DNA of 38,531 bases from Curtobacterium sp. MCBA15_008 (GTDB lineage: Bacteria > Actinomycetota > Actinomycetes > Actinomycetales > Microbacteriaceae). Positions 21,479-29,030 of the stretch are shown in pieces (position 1 is the first letter of the stretch; the number at the start of each line of letters is the position of its first letter). The position numbers were made by a program, and so were the translations under genes. The DNA lies in NCBI RefSeq assembly GCF_001865065.1, contig NZ_MJGN01000016.1, forward strand, positions 51,739 through 90,269, read 5' to 3'. The notes under the pieces are model-generated. The model was not told the origin of the DNA and made no database searches. It saw nothing but the letters and a program-made list of their open reading frames with translations.

Positions 21479-22108
21479 GTGCCTCGCGATCACCACCGTC
21501 CCGTCCACTTCACCGACCAGGAGTTCGCCGCGATCCAGGGCGGCGAAGACCCTGCCGTGGTGAACCGCGTCGCGCACGAGACCGCGAACGCCCTGCTCCA
21601 CCGCGTGCGGCAGGACCCGGACCCGGCGGTCGTCGAGCGCCTGGTCACCTACACGGACGTCCACGGCATCGACGCGATCGCCGAGCTGTGGGCGCGCGTC
21701 GGGGCGCACACCCTGCCCGGGGCCCTGTGGCGGATCTACCTCGTCCGGACGGTGATCCGGCAGAACCCGACGGAGATCGCGTACTTCTTCGAGCGCGGCG
21801 CAGAGCGCATCGGCACGATCGACCAGGCCGTCGCGGGTGCCGAGGAGCCGACGGGGCCGGCCGAGATCCTCACGCTGGCGGACCGGATCCTGCACGGCCT
21901 GTACACGGGCGACCTCGCGGTGGCGCTCGACCGCGGTGCGGCGTTCTGCCGGCTCACCGCGGCGGGGGCGACCTCGGTGGCGGACGACTCCGACCTGACC
22001 GCGGACGACCGAGCGAGCGAGCTGACGACGCGGGCACTCCGTCTGACGGAGCTGGCGGCTGACCTCACCGAGGCGGCGGCGCTCTGGCGTCGCGACAGCC
22101 TGGACTGA
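21479..22108 (+). CDS. Conserved hypothetical protein, 209 aa
   Basis: The protein is soluble and all-helical. It resembles a conserved actinobacterial family with no assigned role, recognised by VNRVAHETANALLHRVR, a DAIAELWARVGAHTLPGALW core and RIYLVRTVIRQNP. Homologues are sometimes named as RNA polymerase beta-related, which I regard as an annotation artefact. The second half (AGAEEPTGPAEILTLADRIL onward) is rich in Ala and acidic residues. The GTG at 21479 is chosen because TACACT lies six bases upstream and the sequence before it is not protein-like. It is divergent from the 53-aa membrane protein. No catalytic motif is visible. Confidence 0.8.
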   Translation: MPRDHHRPVHFTDQEFAAIQGGEDPAVVNRVAHETANALLHRVRQDPDPAVVERLVTYTDVHGIDAIAELWARVGAHTLPGALWRIYLVRTVIRQNPTEIAYFFERGAERIGTIDQAVAGAEEPTGPAEILTLADRILHGLYTGDLAVALDRGAAFCRLTAAGATSVADDSDLTADDRASELTTRALRLTELAADLTEAAALWRRDSLD

Positions 22109-22141
22109 GCGAGCGGCGGGGCGGACCCGCACCGCGCCTCC

Positions 22142-22226
22142 AGGCAGAAGCCGCAAGACCGGCCGGAAGCCGCAAGACCAGGCAGAAGCCGCAAGACCGG
22201 GCAGAAGCCGAAGGACCAGCCGGAAG
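22142..22226. repeat. 19-bp tandem repeat, about 4.5 copies
   Basis: Units start at 22142, 22161, 22180, 22199 and 22218 (partial). The consensus is close to GGCAGAAGCCGCAAGACC with alternating CAGAAG and CGGAAG forms. The period is not a multiple of three, which argues against coding. It begins 33 nt after the hypothetical gene's stop. Confidence 0.8.
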
Positions 22227-22240
22227 CGGGCAGAGAAAAA

Positions 22241-22318
22241 CCGGGCCGCAGAAGCGCCTCTCGGCGCGAGGCCGCTCGAAGCGGCGAATTTTGGAGCCCG
22301 GGGCTTGCTGCGGCCCGG
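22241..22318 (+). other. Candidate structured RNA element
   Basis: A perfect 11-bp closing stem, CCGGGCCGCAG (22241-22251) with CTGCGGCCCGG (22308-22318), encloses GCCTC/GAGGC (22256-22260 with 22268-22272), a GCCGCT-CGA-AGCGGC hairpin (22271-22285) followed by AATTTT, and a small AGCC/GGCT hairpin. Short A/T runs (GAGAAAAA before, GAATTTT inside) are unusual in this genome. It may be a terminator for the preceding gene or a small RNA fold. No known family is recognised. Confidence 0.4.
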
Positions 22319-22397
22319 CGAGATCGATTCTACGAGACGTCGGCCGTGCGCACGACCCGTGTTCACTCTCGGTGGACACGACGGGGTGTCGGGCGCG

Positions 22398-22475
22398 CCC
22401 CGGACAAGACCACGACCGCGCCCCGTACAACACCACGACCGTGCCCCGCGCAGCGCCACGACCGCGCCTCGGACC
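22398..22475. repeat. 23-bp tandem repeat, three copies plus a partial one
   Basis: Units at 22398-22420, 22421-22443 and 22444-22466 each start with CCCCG and end with CCACGACCGCG or CCACGACCGTG; a fourth partial unit begins at 22467. The middle of each unit varies. The period is not a multiple of three. Confidence 0.75.
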
Positions 22476-22577
22476 CGGTCAGGGACGCCGCGCCTGAGTG
22501 AGTTCGAGAACTCCTCCAATCCGACGGCCCGAGGGTGCCGAATCATCACCGTGGCAGGCATCACCGCCAGCCACATG

Positions 22578-22682
22578 CGAGGGCCCCGTGCGACCCGGTC
22601 CGCTCCCTGGCGGTCAATTCCCTGCGGGTCACACGGGCCCTCGTCCTGCTCTGACCACGCGACCCGAATGCGTGGTCAGAGC
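22578..22682 (+). promoter_or_regulatory. Two tandem hairpins in the sigK leader
   Basis: Hairpin 1 pairs 22578-22586 with 22635-22643, 22588-22590 with 22632-22634 and 22592-22597 with 22625-22630. Hairpin 2 is a perfect 13-bp stem, GCTCTGACCACGC (22648-22660) with GCGTGGTCAGAGC (22670-22682), and loop GACCCGAAT. The loop's GACCCG can also pair with CGGGTC of hairpin 1, so the two may exchange partners. They lie 26 nt before the sigK Shine-Dalgarno sequence. Confidence 0.5.
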
Positions 22683-22725
22683 GGAACTCACAGGTCGATC
22701 GCAACCGGGAGGAGGGAAACCTGCA

Positions 22726-23325
22726 ATGCTTGCACTCGTGGAACGCGACACCGAGAGCTGGAGCTCAGCCGAGCCGGCTCAGGCGTCGCCCGACGACCTC
22801 CTGTCCAGGGTGGCGACCGGCGACCAGGCTGCCTTCTCCGAACTGTACGACGTGCTGTCCGGCCGGGTCCTCGGTCTCGTGACGCGCCTCCTCCGGGACC
22901 GCGCGCAGTCCGAAGAGGTCGCACAAGAAGTCTTCCTCGAGGTCTGGCAACAGGCCACCCGCTACGACCGCAAGCGCGGCACGGCGGCGAGCTGGATCCT
23001 CACCATGGCGCACCGCCGAGCGGTCGACCGGGTGCGGGCCTCGCAGTCCTCCCACGACCGCGACACGAAGATCGGCATCCGCGACTTCGAGGCCGGCTTC
23101 GACCAGGTCTCCGAATCGGTCGAGATCCGGATCGAGCACGAACGGGTCAGCCGGGCGCTCGGGAAACTCACCGAGTTCCAGCGCCAGGCGGTCCAGCTCG
23201 CGTACTACGGCGGCTACTCGCACAGCGAGATGGCCGAACACCTCGGTGTCCCGATCGGCACCGTCAAGACCCGTCTCCGTGACGGGATGATCCGACTCCG
23301 CGATGAAATGGGGGTGACATCATGA
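22726..23325 (+). CDS. sigK: ECF RNA polymerase sigma factor, SigK family
   Basis: This 199-aa ECF sigma factor directs RNA polymerase to stress or envelope promoters. Region 2 spans about residues 28-100 (DQAAFSELYDVLSGRVLGLV, EEVAQEVFLEVWQQA, then AASWILTMAHRRAVDRVR as the -10 recognition helix). Region 4 spans about 140-195, with GGYSHSEMAEHLGVPIGTVK as the helix-turn-helix. Pairing with an RskA-type anti-sigma factor marks it as the SigK group. The ATG at 22726 has GGAGGAGGG about 10 nt upstream. The stop overlaps the rskA start (ATGA), so sigma and anti-sigma are made in step. Two strong hairpins in the leader may add control. Confidence 0.93.
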   Translation: MLALVERDTESWSSAEPAQASPDDLLSRVATGDQAAFSELYDVLSGRVLGLVTRLLRDRAQSEEVAQEVFLEVWQQATRYDRKRGTAASWILTMAHRRAVDRVRASQSSHDRDTKIGIRDFEAGFDQVSESVEIRIEHERVSRALGKLTEFQRQAVQLAYYGGYSHSEMAEHLGVPIGTVKTRLRDGMIRLRDEMGVTS

Positions 23326-24227
23326 CCGAGCACCACGACGATCCTGCACTGCTCACGGGCTCGCACGCCCTCGACTCCCTGTCGGACGACGAGCGCGCGC
23401 TGCTCGAGGCCACGCTGTCCTCCTCACCGGAGCTGCAGGCCGAGACGGACTCGCTCCGCGAGACCGCGCTCCAGCTCGCCTACGCCGTCGACCCGATCGA
23501 GCCCCCGGCGTCGCTCAAGGCCTCGCTGATGGCCCAGATCGCGTCGATGCCGCAGGCACCGCCGCTCACCTCGGCTCCGGCGACCTCCGCACCGTCGACG
23601 ACGTCGACTGCCACTGCTCCTCCGCTATCCACTCCCGTCCCCGAGATGGACGGTGACGCCGGCCAGGAGGCACGGTTCACCCCCGCCCCGTCGGTCACCA
23701 CTCGTCGTGGTCGGGCCGAGACCGCCGCGCAGCGCCGCTGGTTCCAGCGTCCGGCTGCGGCCCTCTCCGCCGCAGCCGCGGTCGCGGTCGTGTTCCTCGG
23801 CGTCGGACTCGGCGTCGGCACGTCCTTCACCCCGTCGAACGAGCCTGGCCCGGGCACGACGCAGGCGAGCAGCGGACTCGACCGGATCTACGCCGCGTCG
23901 GACTTCAAGCGGAGCACCGCGAAGGTCGCCGGCGGCGGGACGGCCACGGTCGTCTGGTCGAACGACCTCGGCAAGTCCGCGGTCATCCTCGACGGTGTCG
24001 CGCAGGCTCCGAAGGGCAAGACCTACCAGCTCTGGTACATCGGCTCCGAGGGCACCGGCGGCAAGATCACCGCGGCCGGACTGCTCGACGGGTCGACCGA
24101 CGGTGTGAACGCTGCGGTGCTCGCAGGCAGTCGGTCGCACGACGTGACGATCGGCATGACCGTCGAGCCCGAGGGCGGTTCGAAGCAGCCGACGACGACC
24201 CCGATCATGGCGGTCACCACGGCCTGA
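23322..24227 (+). CDS. rskA: Anti-sigma-K factor RskA-like protein
   Basis: RskA proteins hold their sigma factor at the membrane and release it on regulated proteolysis. The 301-aa protein has a cytoplasmic N-terminal sigma-binding domain (residues 1-75, LLTGSHALDSLSDDERALLE and SLRETALQLAYAVDPIEPP), a long Ala/Pro/Ser/Thr linker (76-140), one membrane helix (about 145-168) and an extracytoplasmic RskA domain from about 180, with KTYQLWYIGSEG and VTIGMTVEPEGGS as its signature strands. The start overlaps the sigK stop by 4 nt. The N-terminal domain lacks a zinc-binding HxxxCxxC motif, as usual for this group. It is followed by a hairpin terminator. Confidence 0.92.
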   Translation: MTEHHDDPALLTGSHALDSLSDDERALLEATLSSSPELQAETDSLRETALQLAYAVDPIEPPASLKASLMAQIASMPQAPPLTSAPATSAPSTTSTATAPPLSTPVPEMDGDAGQEARFTPAPSVTTRRGRAETAAQRRWFQRPAAALSAAAAVAVVFLGVGLGVGTSFTPSNEPGPGTTQASSGLDRIYAASDFKRSTAKVAGGGTATVVWSNDLGKSAVILDGVAQAPKGKTYQLWYIGSEGTGGKITAAGLLDGSTDGVNAAVLAGSRSHDVTIGMTVEPEGGSKQPTTTPIMAVTTA

Positions 24228-24242
24228 CCGCCGGACACCGCT

Positions 24243-24274
24243 CTCCCCTCGCGTGGCACGATCCGCGAGGGGAG
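24243..24274 (+). terminator. Terminator after rskA
   Basis: CTCCCCTCGCG (24243-24253) and CGCGAGGGGAG (24264-24274) form a perfect 11-bp stem with a 10-nt loop, followed by TGTTGTG, 15 nt after the stop. Confidence 0.8.
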
Positions 24275-24516
24275 TGTTGTGCGTGGGCGGGCTCCGGCGG
24301 CTCGGGTCGGGCGGCGGCGGGCGGTGCGGGCGGCGTGCGGCGGCGGGCGGGCGGTGCGGGCGGCGGCGTGCGGTGCGGGCGGCGGCGGGCGGGTGCGTGC
24401 GGCGGCGGGCGGGCGGGCGGGTGCGTGCGGCGGCGGGCGGGCGGGCGGCGCGGGGTCGGGCGGGCGCGGGGCGGCGCGGGCGTGGGTCGGCGGCGTGCGG
24501 GTGCTTGTGCGTGCGC
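24274..24516. repeat. A-free G-rich tract with G-quadruplex motifs
   Basis: The plus strand has no A for 243 nt. It consists of GGGC, GGC and GTGC units. Canonical G-quadruplex patterns include four GGG runs with 1-nt loops at 24407-24421 and another set at 24452-24471. An exact 30-nt direct repeat occurs at 24391-24420 and 24419-24448 (offset 28). No gene is called: apparent open frames here are low-complexity on both strands. Confidence 0.85.
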
Positions 24517-24654
24517 ATGTTCCGACGTCCCACCTGTCGTTCGACGCGTGGTCTGTCGACCGGTACGCATGCATTGTGTGCGTGTGCATGGTGCGACGAT
24601 CCACGCGTCGATCGTCGGGTGCGATGTCGGAATGTGCGTGCGCATGTTGCGACG
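24506..24654. repeat. Three copies of a 22-nt repeat
   Basis: Copies lie at 24506-24527, 24577-24598 and 24633-24654. All read TGTGCGTG(C/T)GCATG followed by TTGCGACG with one or two changes. The spacing is 71 and 56 nt. The sequence contains the palindrome TGCGCA in two copies. No gene is present. Confidence 0.6.
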
Positions 24655-24707
24655 CCCCCGACGCCCCCGACGTCGGCACAGGGCCGCGCGCACTGGACGC
24701 AAGCAAC

Positions 24708-24747
24708 GAGGCCCGGTGCCGTCCGTGGCGGACGGGCACCGGGCCTC
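24708..24747 (-). terminator. Terminator of the pst operon
   Basis: GAGGCCCGGTGCC (24708-24720) pairs with GGCACCGGGCCTC (24735-24747); inside, GTCCG pairs with CGGAC around TGG, with one bulged G. On the minus strand, 31 nt after the pstB stop, it is followed by GTTGCTTGCG. Confidence 0.85.
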
Positions 24748-24778
24748 CAGGCAGAGCGTCAGGAGACGCGCCGCGAAC

Positions 24779-25558
24779 TCAACCGAAGCGGCCGGAGACG
24801 TAGTCCTCGGTGGCCTGCACGGACGGGTTCGAGAAGATCGTCGCGGTGTCGTCGTACTCGATGAGCTTGCCCGGGTGTCCGGTGCCGGCGATGTTGAAGA
24901 ACGCCGTCTTGTCGCTGACGCGCGAGGCCTGCTGCATGTTGTGGGTCACGATCACGATCGTGAACTCCTTCTTGAGCTCCTCGATCAGGTCCTCGATGGC
25001 GAGGGTCGAGATCGGGTCGAGCGCGGAGCACGGCTCGTCCATCAGCAGCACGTCGGGCTGCACGGCGATCGCCCGCGCGATGCAGAGGCGCTGCTGCTGC
25101 CCACCGGACAGGCCCATGCCGGGCTTGTCGAGGCGGTCCTTGACCTCGTTCCAGAGGTTCGCGCCCTGCAGGGACCGCTCGACCACGTCGTCCGCCTCGG
25201 AGCGGGACATGCGCTTGTTGTTGAGCTTCACGCCGGCGAGGACGTTGTCCTTGATCGACATCGTCGGGAACGGGTTCGGCCGCTGGAAGACCATGCCGAC
25301 CTGCCGGCGGACGAGCACCGGGTCGACCCCGGGGCCGTACAGGTCGTCGCCGTCGACCTTGACCGAACCCTCGACGTAGGCGCCGGGGATGACCTCGTGC
25401 ATGCGGTTGAGCGTGCGGAGGAAGGTGGACTTGCCGCAGCCGGACGGACCGATGAACGCGGTCACGGTGCGGGGCTCGATCGTGATGTCGACGCCCTCGA
25501 CCGCCTTGAACTTCGAGTAGTAGACGTTGAGGCCGTCGACCTCGATGCGCTTGGACAC
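24779..25558 (-). CDS. pstB: Phosphate ABC transporter ATP-binding protein
   Basis: PstB is the ATPase of the high-affinity phosphate importer PstSCAB. The 259-aa protein shows Walker [18 protein letters not shown] (residues 34-50), the Q-loop [13 protein letters not shown] typical of PstB, the ABC signature [14 protein letters not shown], Walker [16 protein letters not shown] and the H-loop [14 protein letters not shown]. The GTG at 25558 has AAGGA five bases upstream; the longer open frame above it belongs to the pstA region read out of frame. It is last in pstSCAB and followed by the operon terminator. phoU is not adjacent. Confidence 0.97.
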   Translation of the reverse strand: MSKRIEVDGLNVYYSKFKAVEGVDITIEPRTVTAFIGPSGCGKSTFLRTLNRMHEVIPGAYVEGSVKVDGDDLYGPGVDPVLVRRQVGMVFQRPNPFPTMSIKDNVLAGVKLNNKRMSRSEADDVVERSLQGANLWNEVKDRLDKPGMGLSGGQQQRLCIARAIAVQPDVLLMDEPCSALDPISTLAIEDLIEELKKEFTIVIVTHNMQQASRVSDKTAFFNIAGTGHPGKLIEYDDTATIFSNPSVQATEDYVSGRFG

Positions 25559-25605
25559 GTGATTCCTTCGGGGTGGGTGGTGACGCTGGTCGCGGGTGGC
25601 GGTGA

Positions 25606-26691
25606 CTAGCGGCTGAGCTTGGGGGCGAAGAGGCGGGTGATGAACCGGGCGAGCAGGTTGAGCAGCATCACGATGATGATGAGCAGCAGCGCCGCGGTCC
25701 AGGCCCGGTCGACGAACGGCACCGGGTTGGCGCCCTGCTGCGAGTACTGCGTGTACGCGAACACCGGCAGCGTCATCATCGGGTCCTTGAACAGGTCGTA
25801 GTTCATGCTCGCGGTGAACCCGGCCGTGACCAGCAGTGGTGCGGTCTCGCCGATGACGCGGGCGATGGAGAGCATGACGCCGGTGGTGATGCCGGCGAGT
25901 GCGGTGGGGAGCACGACCTTGAGGATGGTGAGGTACTTCGGGACGCCGAGGGCGTACGAGGCCTCGCGGAGCTCCATCGGCACGATCTTCAGCACCTCTT
26001 CGGTGGAGCGCACGACGATCGGGATCATCAGCACGCTGAGTGCGACCGAGCCGACCAGCCCGAAGCGGGCGCCGGGGCCGAGGAACAGTGCGAACAGCGA
26101 GTAGGCGAACAGACCGGCGACGATCGAGGGGATGCCGGTCATGACGTCCACGAAGAACGTGATGCCCTTCGCCAGCGCGCCCTTGCCGTACTCGACGAGG
26201 TAGATCGACGTGAGCAGGCCGATCGGCACCGAGATGAGCGCCGCGAACAGCGTGATCTCGAGCGTGCCGATGAGGGCGTGCACGGCGCCGCCACCCTCGG
26301 AGATGACGCCGCGCATCGAGTACGTGAAGAAGTTCGCGTCGAAGCGGGCGAGGCCGTCGGCGAGGACCGTCCAGAGCAGCGACACCAGCGGCAGCACCGC
26401 GATGACGAACGCGGTGACGACCAGCGACGTGATGAGACGGTCGACCGCCTTGCGCCCGCCCTCGACGATGCGTGAGATCACGACGATGAGGACGTCGAAC
26501 AGGACGGTGCCGAGGAACAGGGCCGCGACGACGTTGAAGTCCTTCACGGCGCCACCGGCGTTCAGCAGGGCGAAGACGAGGACCAGGGCGACCCAGGAGC
26601 CGACGAGGAGGAGCCACGGCACCGACTTGTGCAGCTTGCCGTTGGCGTAGGCGTTGCCGGTCATGCCGGTGGGACGGAGGGCGAGGGACAT
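25606..26691 (-). CDS. pstA: Phosphate ABC transporter permease PstA
   Basis: PstA is one of two membrane channels of the phosphate importer. The 361-aa protein has three N-terminal membrane helices ([38 protein letters not shown] and [22 protein letters not shown]) before the permease domain, which carries the coupling-loop motif EALSYALG-type sequence as [20 protein letters not shown]. Later helices include [18 protein letters not shown], a PstA hallmark. The two extra N-terminal helices make it longer than the Escherichia coli protein, which is common in actinobacteria. The start lies 13 nt after the pstC stop, with GAGG about 9 nt upstream. Confidence 0.95.
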   Translation of the reverse strand: MSLALRPTGMTGNAYANGKLHKSVPWLLLVGSWVALVLVFALLNAGGAVKDFNVVAALFLGTVLFDVLIVVISRIVEGGRKAVDRLITSLVVTAFVIAVLPLVSLLWTVLADGLARFDANFFTYSMRGVISEGGGAVHALIGTLEITLFAALISVPIGLLTSIYLVEYGKGALAKGITFFVDVMTGIPSIVAGLFAYSLFALFLGPGARFGLVGSVALSVLMIPIVVRSTEEVLKIVPMELREASYALGVPKYLTILKVVLPTALAGITTGVMLSIARVIGETAPLLVTAGFTASMNYDLFKDPMMTLPVFAYTQYSQQGANPVPFVDRAWTAALLLIIIVMLLNLLARFITRLFAPKLSR

Positions 26692-26704
26692 CGGGCGTGA
26701 CCTC

Positions 26705-27652
26705 TCAGGAGACCCGCTGGCGCACGATGTAGCGCGCCAGCATGTTGATGACCAGGGTGATGACGAAGAGGATCAGACCCGAGGCGATGAGTGCGTTGAG
26801 GGCCGTGCCGGACGCCTCGGCGAACTGCAGGGCGATGTTCGCCGCGATCGTCGACGGGTTCAGCGAGGTGAGCATCTGGAAGGTGACGTTCGTGGACACC
26901 GAGAGCACCAGCGCGATCGCCATCGTCTCGCCGAGCGCGCGGCCGAGGCCGAGCATGATCGCGGACACGATGCCGGACTTCGCGAACGGCAGGACCGACA
27001 TCCGGATCATCTCCCACCGGGTCGCGCCGAGGGCCAGGGCGGCTTCCTCGTTGAGGCGCGGTGCCTGCAGGAAGATCTCGCGCATGACCGCGGTCATGAT
27101 CGGGATGGCCATGACGGCGAGGACGATCGACGCGGTGAGGATCGTGCGGCCGGTGCCGGACACTTGCCCGGAGAAGAACGGGATCCAGCCGAGGTACTCG
27201 TTGAGGAACCCGTAGAAGGGCTTCACGAACGGCGCCAGCACCACGATGCCCCAGAGGCCGTAGACGACCGACGGCACCGCGGCCAGCAGGTCGATCACGT
27301 AGCCGAGCACCGGGGCGATGCGGCGGGGCGCGTAGTGCGAGATGAAGAGGGCGATCCCGAGCGACAGCGGCACGGCGATCACGAGCGCGATGAGCGCGGA
27401 CCAGACGGTGCCGAAGACGAGGGGGCCGACGTAGTCCCAGAAGTTGGTGGCCTGGTTCGGCAGCTCGCCGACCTTGGCGGTGAACGCCGGGATGCTCTGC
27501 CAGACCAGGAAGGCGGCGACGAGCACGAGGACGAAGAGGATCAGCCCGCCGGCGATGACCGAGGCGGCGGAGAAGACCCGGTCGCCGACACGGACGACGG
27601 CCTTCGGCTTCGGGGTGACGGGGGCCACTGGCTGGGCCGGTGCGGTCGTCAT
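26705..27652 (-). CDS. pstC: Phosphate ABC transporter permease PstC
   Basis: PstC is the other channel subunit. The 315-aa protein has a polar N-terminus (about 25 residues), a first helix at about 28-52, a periplasmic loop with TNFWDYVGPLVFGT, then the permease core: LSLGIALFISHYAP, LAAVPSVVYGLWGIVVL, the EEAALALGATRWEMIRMSV coupling helix and LGRALGETMAIALV, characteristic of PstC. The ATG at 27652 has GGAG four bases upstream; the open frame above it is not protein-like. It is separated from pstS by 137 nt containing a strong hairpin, and from pstA by 13 nt. Confidence 0.95.
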   Translation of the reverse strand: MTTAPAQPVAPVTPKPKAVVRVGDRVFSAASVIAGGLILFVLVLVAAFLVWQSIPAFTAKVGELPNQATNFWDYVGPLVFGTVWSALIALVIAVPLSLGIALFISHYAPRRIAPVLGYVIDLLAAVPSVVYGLWGIVVLAPFVKPFYGFLNEYLGWIPFFSGQVSGTGRTILTASIVLAVMAIPIMTAVMREIFLQAPRLNEEAALALGATRWEMIRMSVLPFAKSGIVSAIMLGLGRALGETMAIALVLSVSTNVTFQMLTSLNPSTIAANIALQFAEASGTALNALIASGLILFVITLVINMLARYIVRQRVS

Positions 27653-27736
27653 GGGACTCCTGTCGGAGGAACGCCGGGGGAGGCGTCGGGTGGGGGTGTG
27701 TCCGGTGGTGCGACCGTCGGGGCTGTGACGGCCGAG

Positions 27737-27778
27737 CGCCCGGACGCCGGTCAGGTGGGTGGGACCGGCGTCCGGGCG
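27737..27778 (-). terminator. Hairpin between pstS and pstC
   Basis: CGCCCGGACGCCGGTC (27737-27752) and GACCGGCGTCCGGGCG (27763-27778) form a perfect 16-bp stem with a 10-nt loop, 11 nt after the pstS stop. Such a stem usually stops most transcripts or protects the pstS 3' end, so that binding protein is made in excess over permease. Confidence 0.8.
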
Positions 27779-27789
27779 ATCAGGGTGCC

Positions 27790-28902
27790 TTACTTGATGG
27801 AGGCGACGGCCTTGGCGGCCTTCTCCGAGAGGTCGTCCGTGAGGGCGGCCGACTTGGCCTCCTTCGCGGCTGCCTCCTGCGCGTCCTTCGAGACGACGTA
27901 GTCGAGGTAGCCCTTCACGAGCTTGCCCTTGTCGGCGTCCTTGTACTCCTGGCAGGCGATCGCGTAGGAGACGAGCACGAGCGGCCATGCGCCGTCGGCG
28001 GTGTCCTTGCGGTCGATGTCGATCGCGAGGTCGTTGTCCGCGCGGCCTTCGACGACCTTGGAGTCGGAGACGACCTTCGCAGCGCCCTCGGCCGAGATCT
28101 CGGTGGCCTTGTCGCCGACCATGAGCTTGGCCTTGTCGAGGTCACCGGCACCGGAGTCGTCGATGTAGGTGATCGCGTTCGAGGCGCTGGCCATGGCCGA
28201 GGCCACGCCCGAGGTGCCCTTGGCGCTGTCGCCGACCTGGTACGGGTAGGTCTGGCTGGGCTCTTCGGTCCAGACGTCGCCGGCGTTCGCCGAGACGTAC
28301 TCGGAGAAGTTCTGCGTGGTGCCCGAGTCGTCGGAGCGGTGGACGACCGTGATGTTGGCGTCCGGCAGCTTCGCGTCCTTGTTGATGGAAGCGATCTGCG
28401 AGTCGTTCCACTTGGTGATCTTGCCCGAGAAGATCCCGGCGATGGTCTTCGCGTCGAGCGTGAGGTCCTTGACGCCGTCGACCTTGTAGGCGATGGCGAT
28501 CGGGGAGATGTAGACCGGGATGTCGATGGCCTTCGAGTCCGCGGCGCAGAGGGCGAACGAGCCGGAGAGCTCCTCGTCCTTCAGGGCGGCGTCGGAGCCG
28601 GCGAAGTCCGCGGCACCCGACATGAAGTTCTTGCGGCCGGCGCCGGAGCCGTCGGGCGTGTAGTTGACCGTGAGGCCGGAGGCGACGTTCTGGATGCCGG
28701 CGGCCCAGGTGGCCTCGGCCGTCTGCTGAGCGGACGAGCCCGAACCGGTGAGGGTGCCGGAGAGCTTCGAGTAGTCGGTGCCCGAGCTGGAGGAAGAGGA
28801 GGGTGCGGTGCTGCCCGCGCCCTCGTTCGCCGCGCACGAGGAGAGCACGACTGCGCCGGCGATCGCGATTGCCGCGACCGTGCCGATTCGCTTGATGTTC
28901 AC
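27790..28902 (-). CDS. pstS: Phosphate-binding lipoprotein PstS
   Basis: PstS captures phosphate outside the membrane and hands it to PstCA. The 370-aa precursor has a lipoprotein signal with lipobox LSSC (Cys23), a Ser-rich linker (about 28-45) and then the binding domain. Phosphate-contact regions typical of PstS are visible: LTGSGSSAQQTAEATW, GSGAGRKNFMSGAADFAGSD, and HRSDDSGTTQNFSEYV. The mature protein ends in an Ala/Lys-rich helix. The GTG at 28902 has GAAGGGA six bases upstream. The leader of about 65 nt contains two hairpins, and four 11-bp repeats of a PHO box lie beyond the -10 box, so expression should follow phosphate starvation through a PhoP-type regulator. Confidence 0.96.
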   Translation of the reverse strand: MNIKRIGTVAAIAIAGAVVLSSCAANEGAGSTAPSSSSSSGTDYSKLSGTLTGSGSSAQQTAEATWAAGIQNVASGLTVNYTPDGSGAGRKNFMSGAADFAGSDAALKDEELSGSFALCAADSKAIDIPVYISPIAIAYKVDGVKDLTLDAKTIAGIFSGKITKWNDSQIASINKDAKLPDANITVVHRSDDSGTTQNFSEYVSANAGDVWTEEPSQTYPYQVGDSAKGTSGVASAMASASNAITYIDDSGAGDLDKAKLMVGDKATEISAEGAAKVVSDSKVVEGRADNDLAIDIDRKDTADGAWPLVLVSYAIACQEYKDADKGKLVKGYLDYVVSKDAQEAAAKEAKSAALTDDLSEKAAKAVASIK

Positions 28903-28933
28903 AGGGGTCCCTTCGGGGATGTCAGTGCAGGTG

Positions 28934-28968
28934 GGACCGCTGCTGGTCCCGTGGGTCGGTGCCGACCC
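28934..28968 (-). promoter_or_regulatory. Two hairpins in the pstS leader
   Basis: GGGTCGG-TG-CCGACCC (28953-28968) and GGGACC-GCTGCT-GGTCCC (28934-28951) lie one after the other in the 5' leader. They may stabilise the message; a regulatory role is not evident. Confidence 0.5.
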
Positions 28969-28975
28969 GGGAGCG

Positions 28976-29030
28976 ACTGTAGGGACGCGAGGTGACGGGG
29001 ATCACCCGCCCCGGTGAACGGGAGGTGAAC
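28976..29030 (-). promoter_or_regulatory. pstS promoter with PHO box
   Basis: On the minus strand four units lie in an exact 11-bp register: GTTCACCTCCC (29020-29030), GTTCACCGGGG (29009-29019), CGGGTGATCCC (28998-29008) and CGTCACCTCGC (28987-28997). The first two match the GTTCACC direct-repeat units bound by actinobacterial PhoP. A TACAGT -10 box follows at 28976-28981, placing the box over and upstream of the -35. Confidence 0.8.

Noticed and set aside
22142..22475. CRISPR array
   Set aside because: The repeats are directly adjacent with no unique spacers of constant length, and no cas genes are near.
22065..22576. Minus-strand frames across the tandem repeats upstream of sigK
   Set aside because: Repeat periods of 19 and 23 are not multiples of three and the products change frame between repeats; no ribosome binding site.
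24214..24864. Overlapping open frames in the G-rich tract after rskA
   Set aside because: Low-complexity Arg/Pro/Ala or Gly/Arg products on both strands with no start signals; best explained by an absence of stop codons in A-free sequence.
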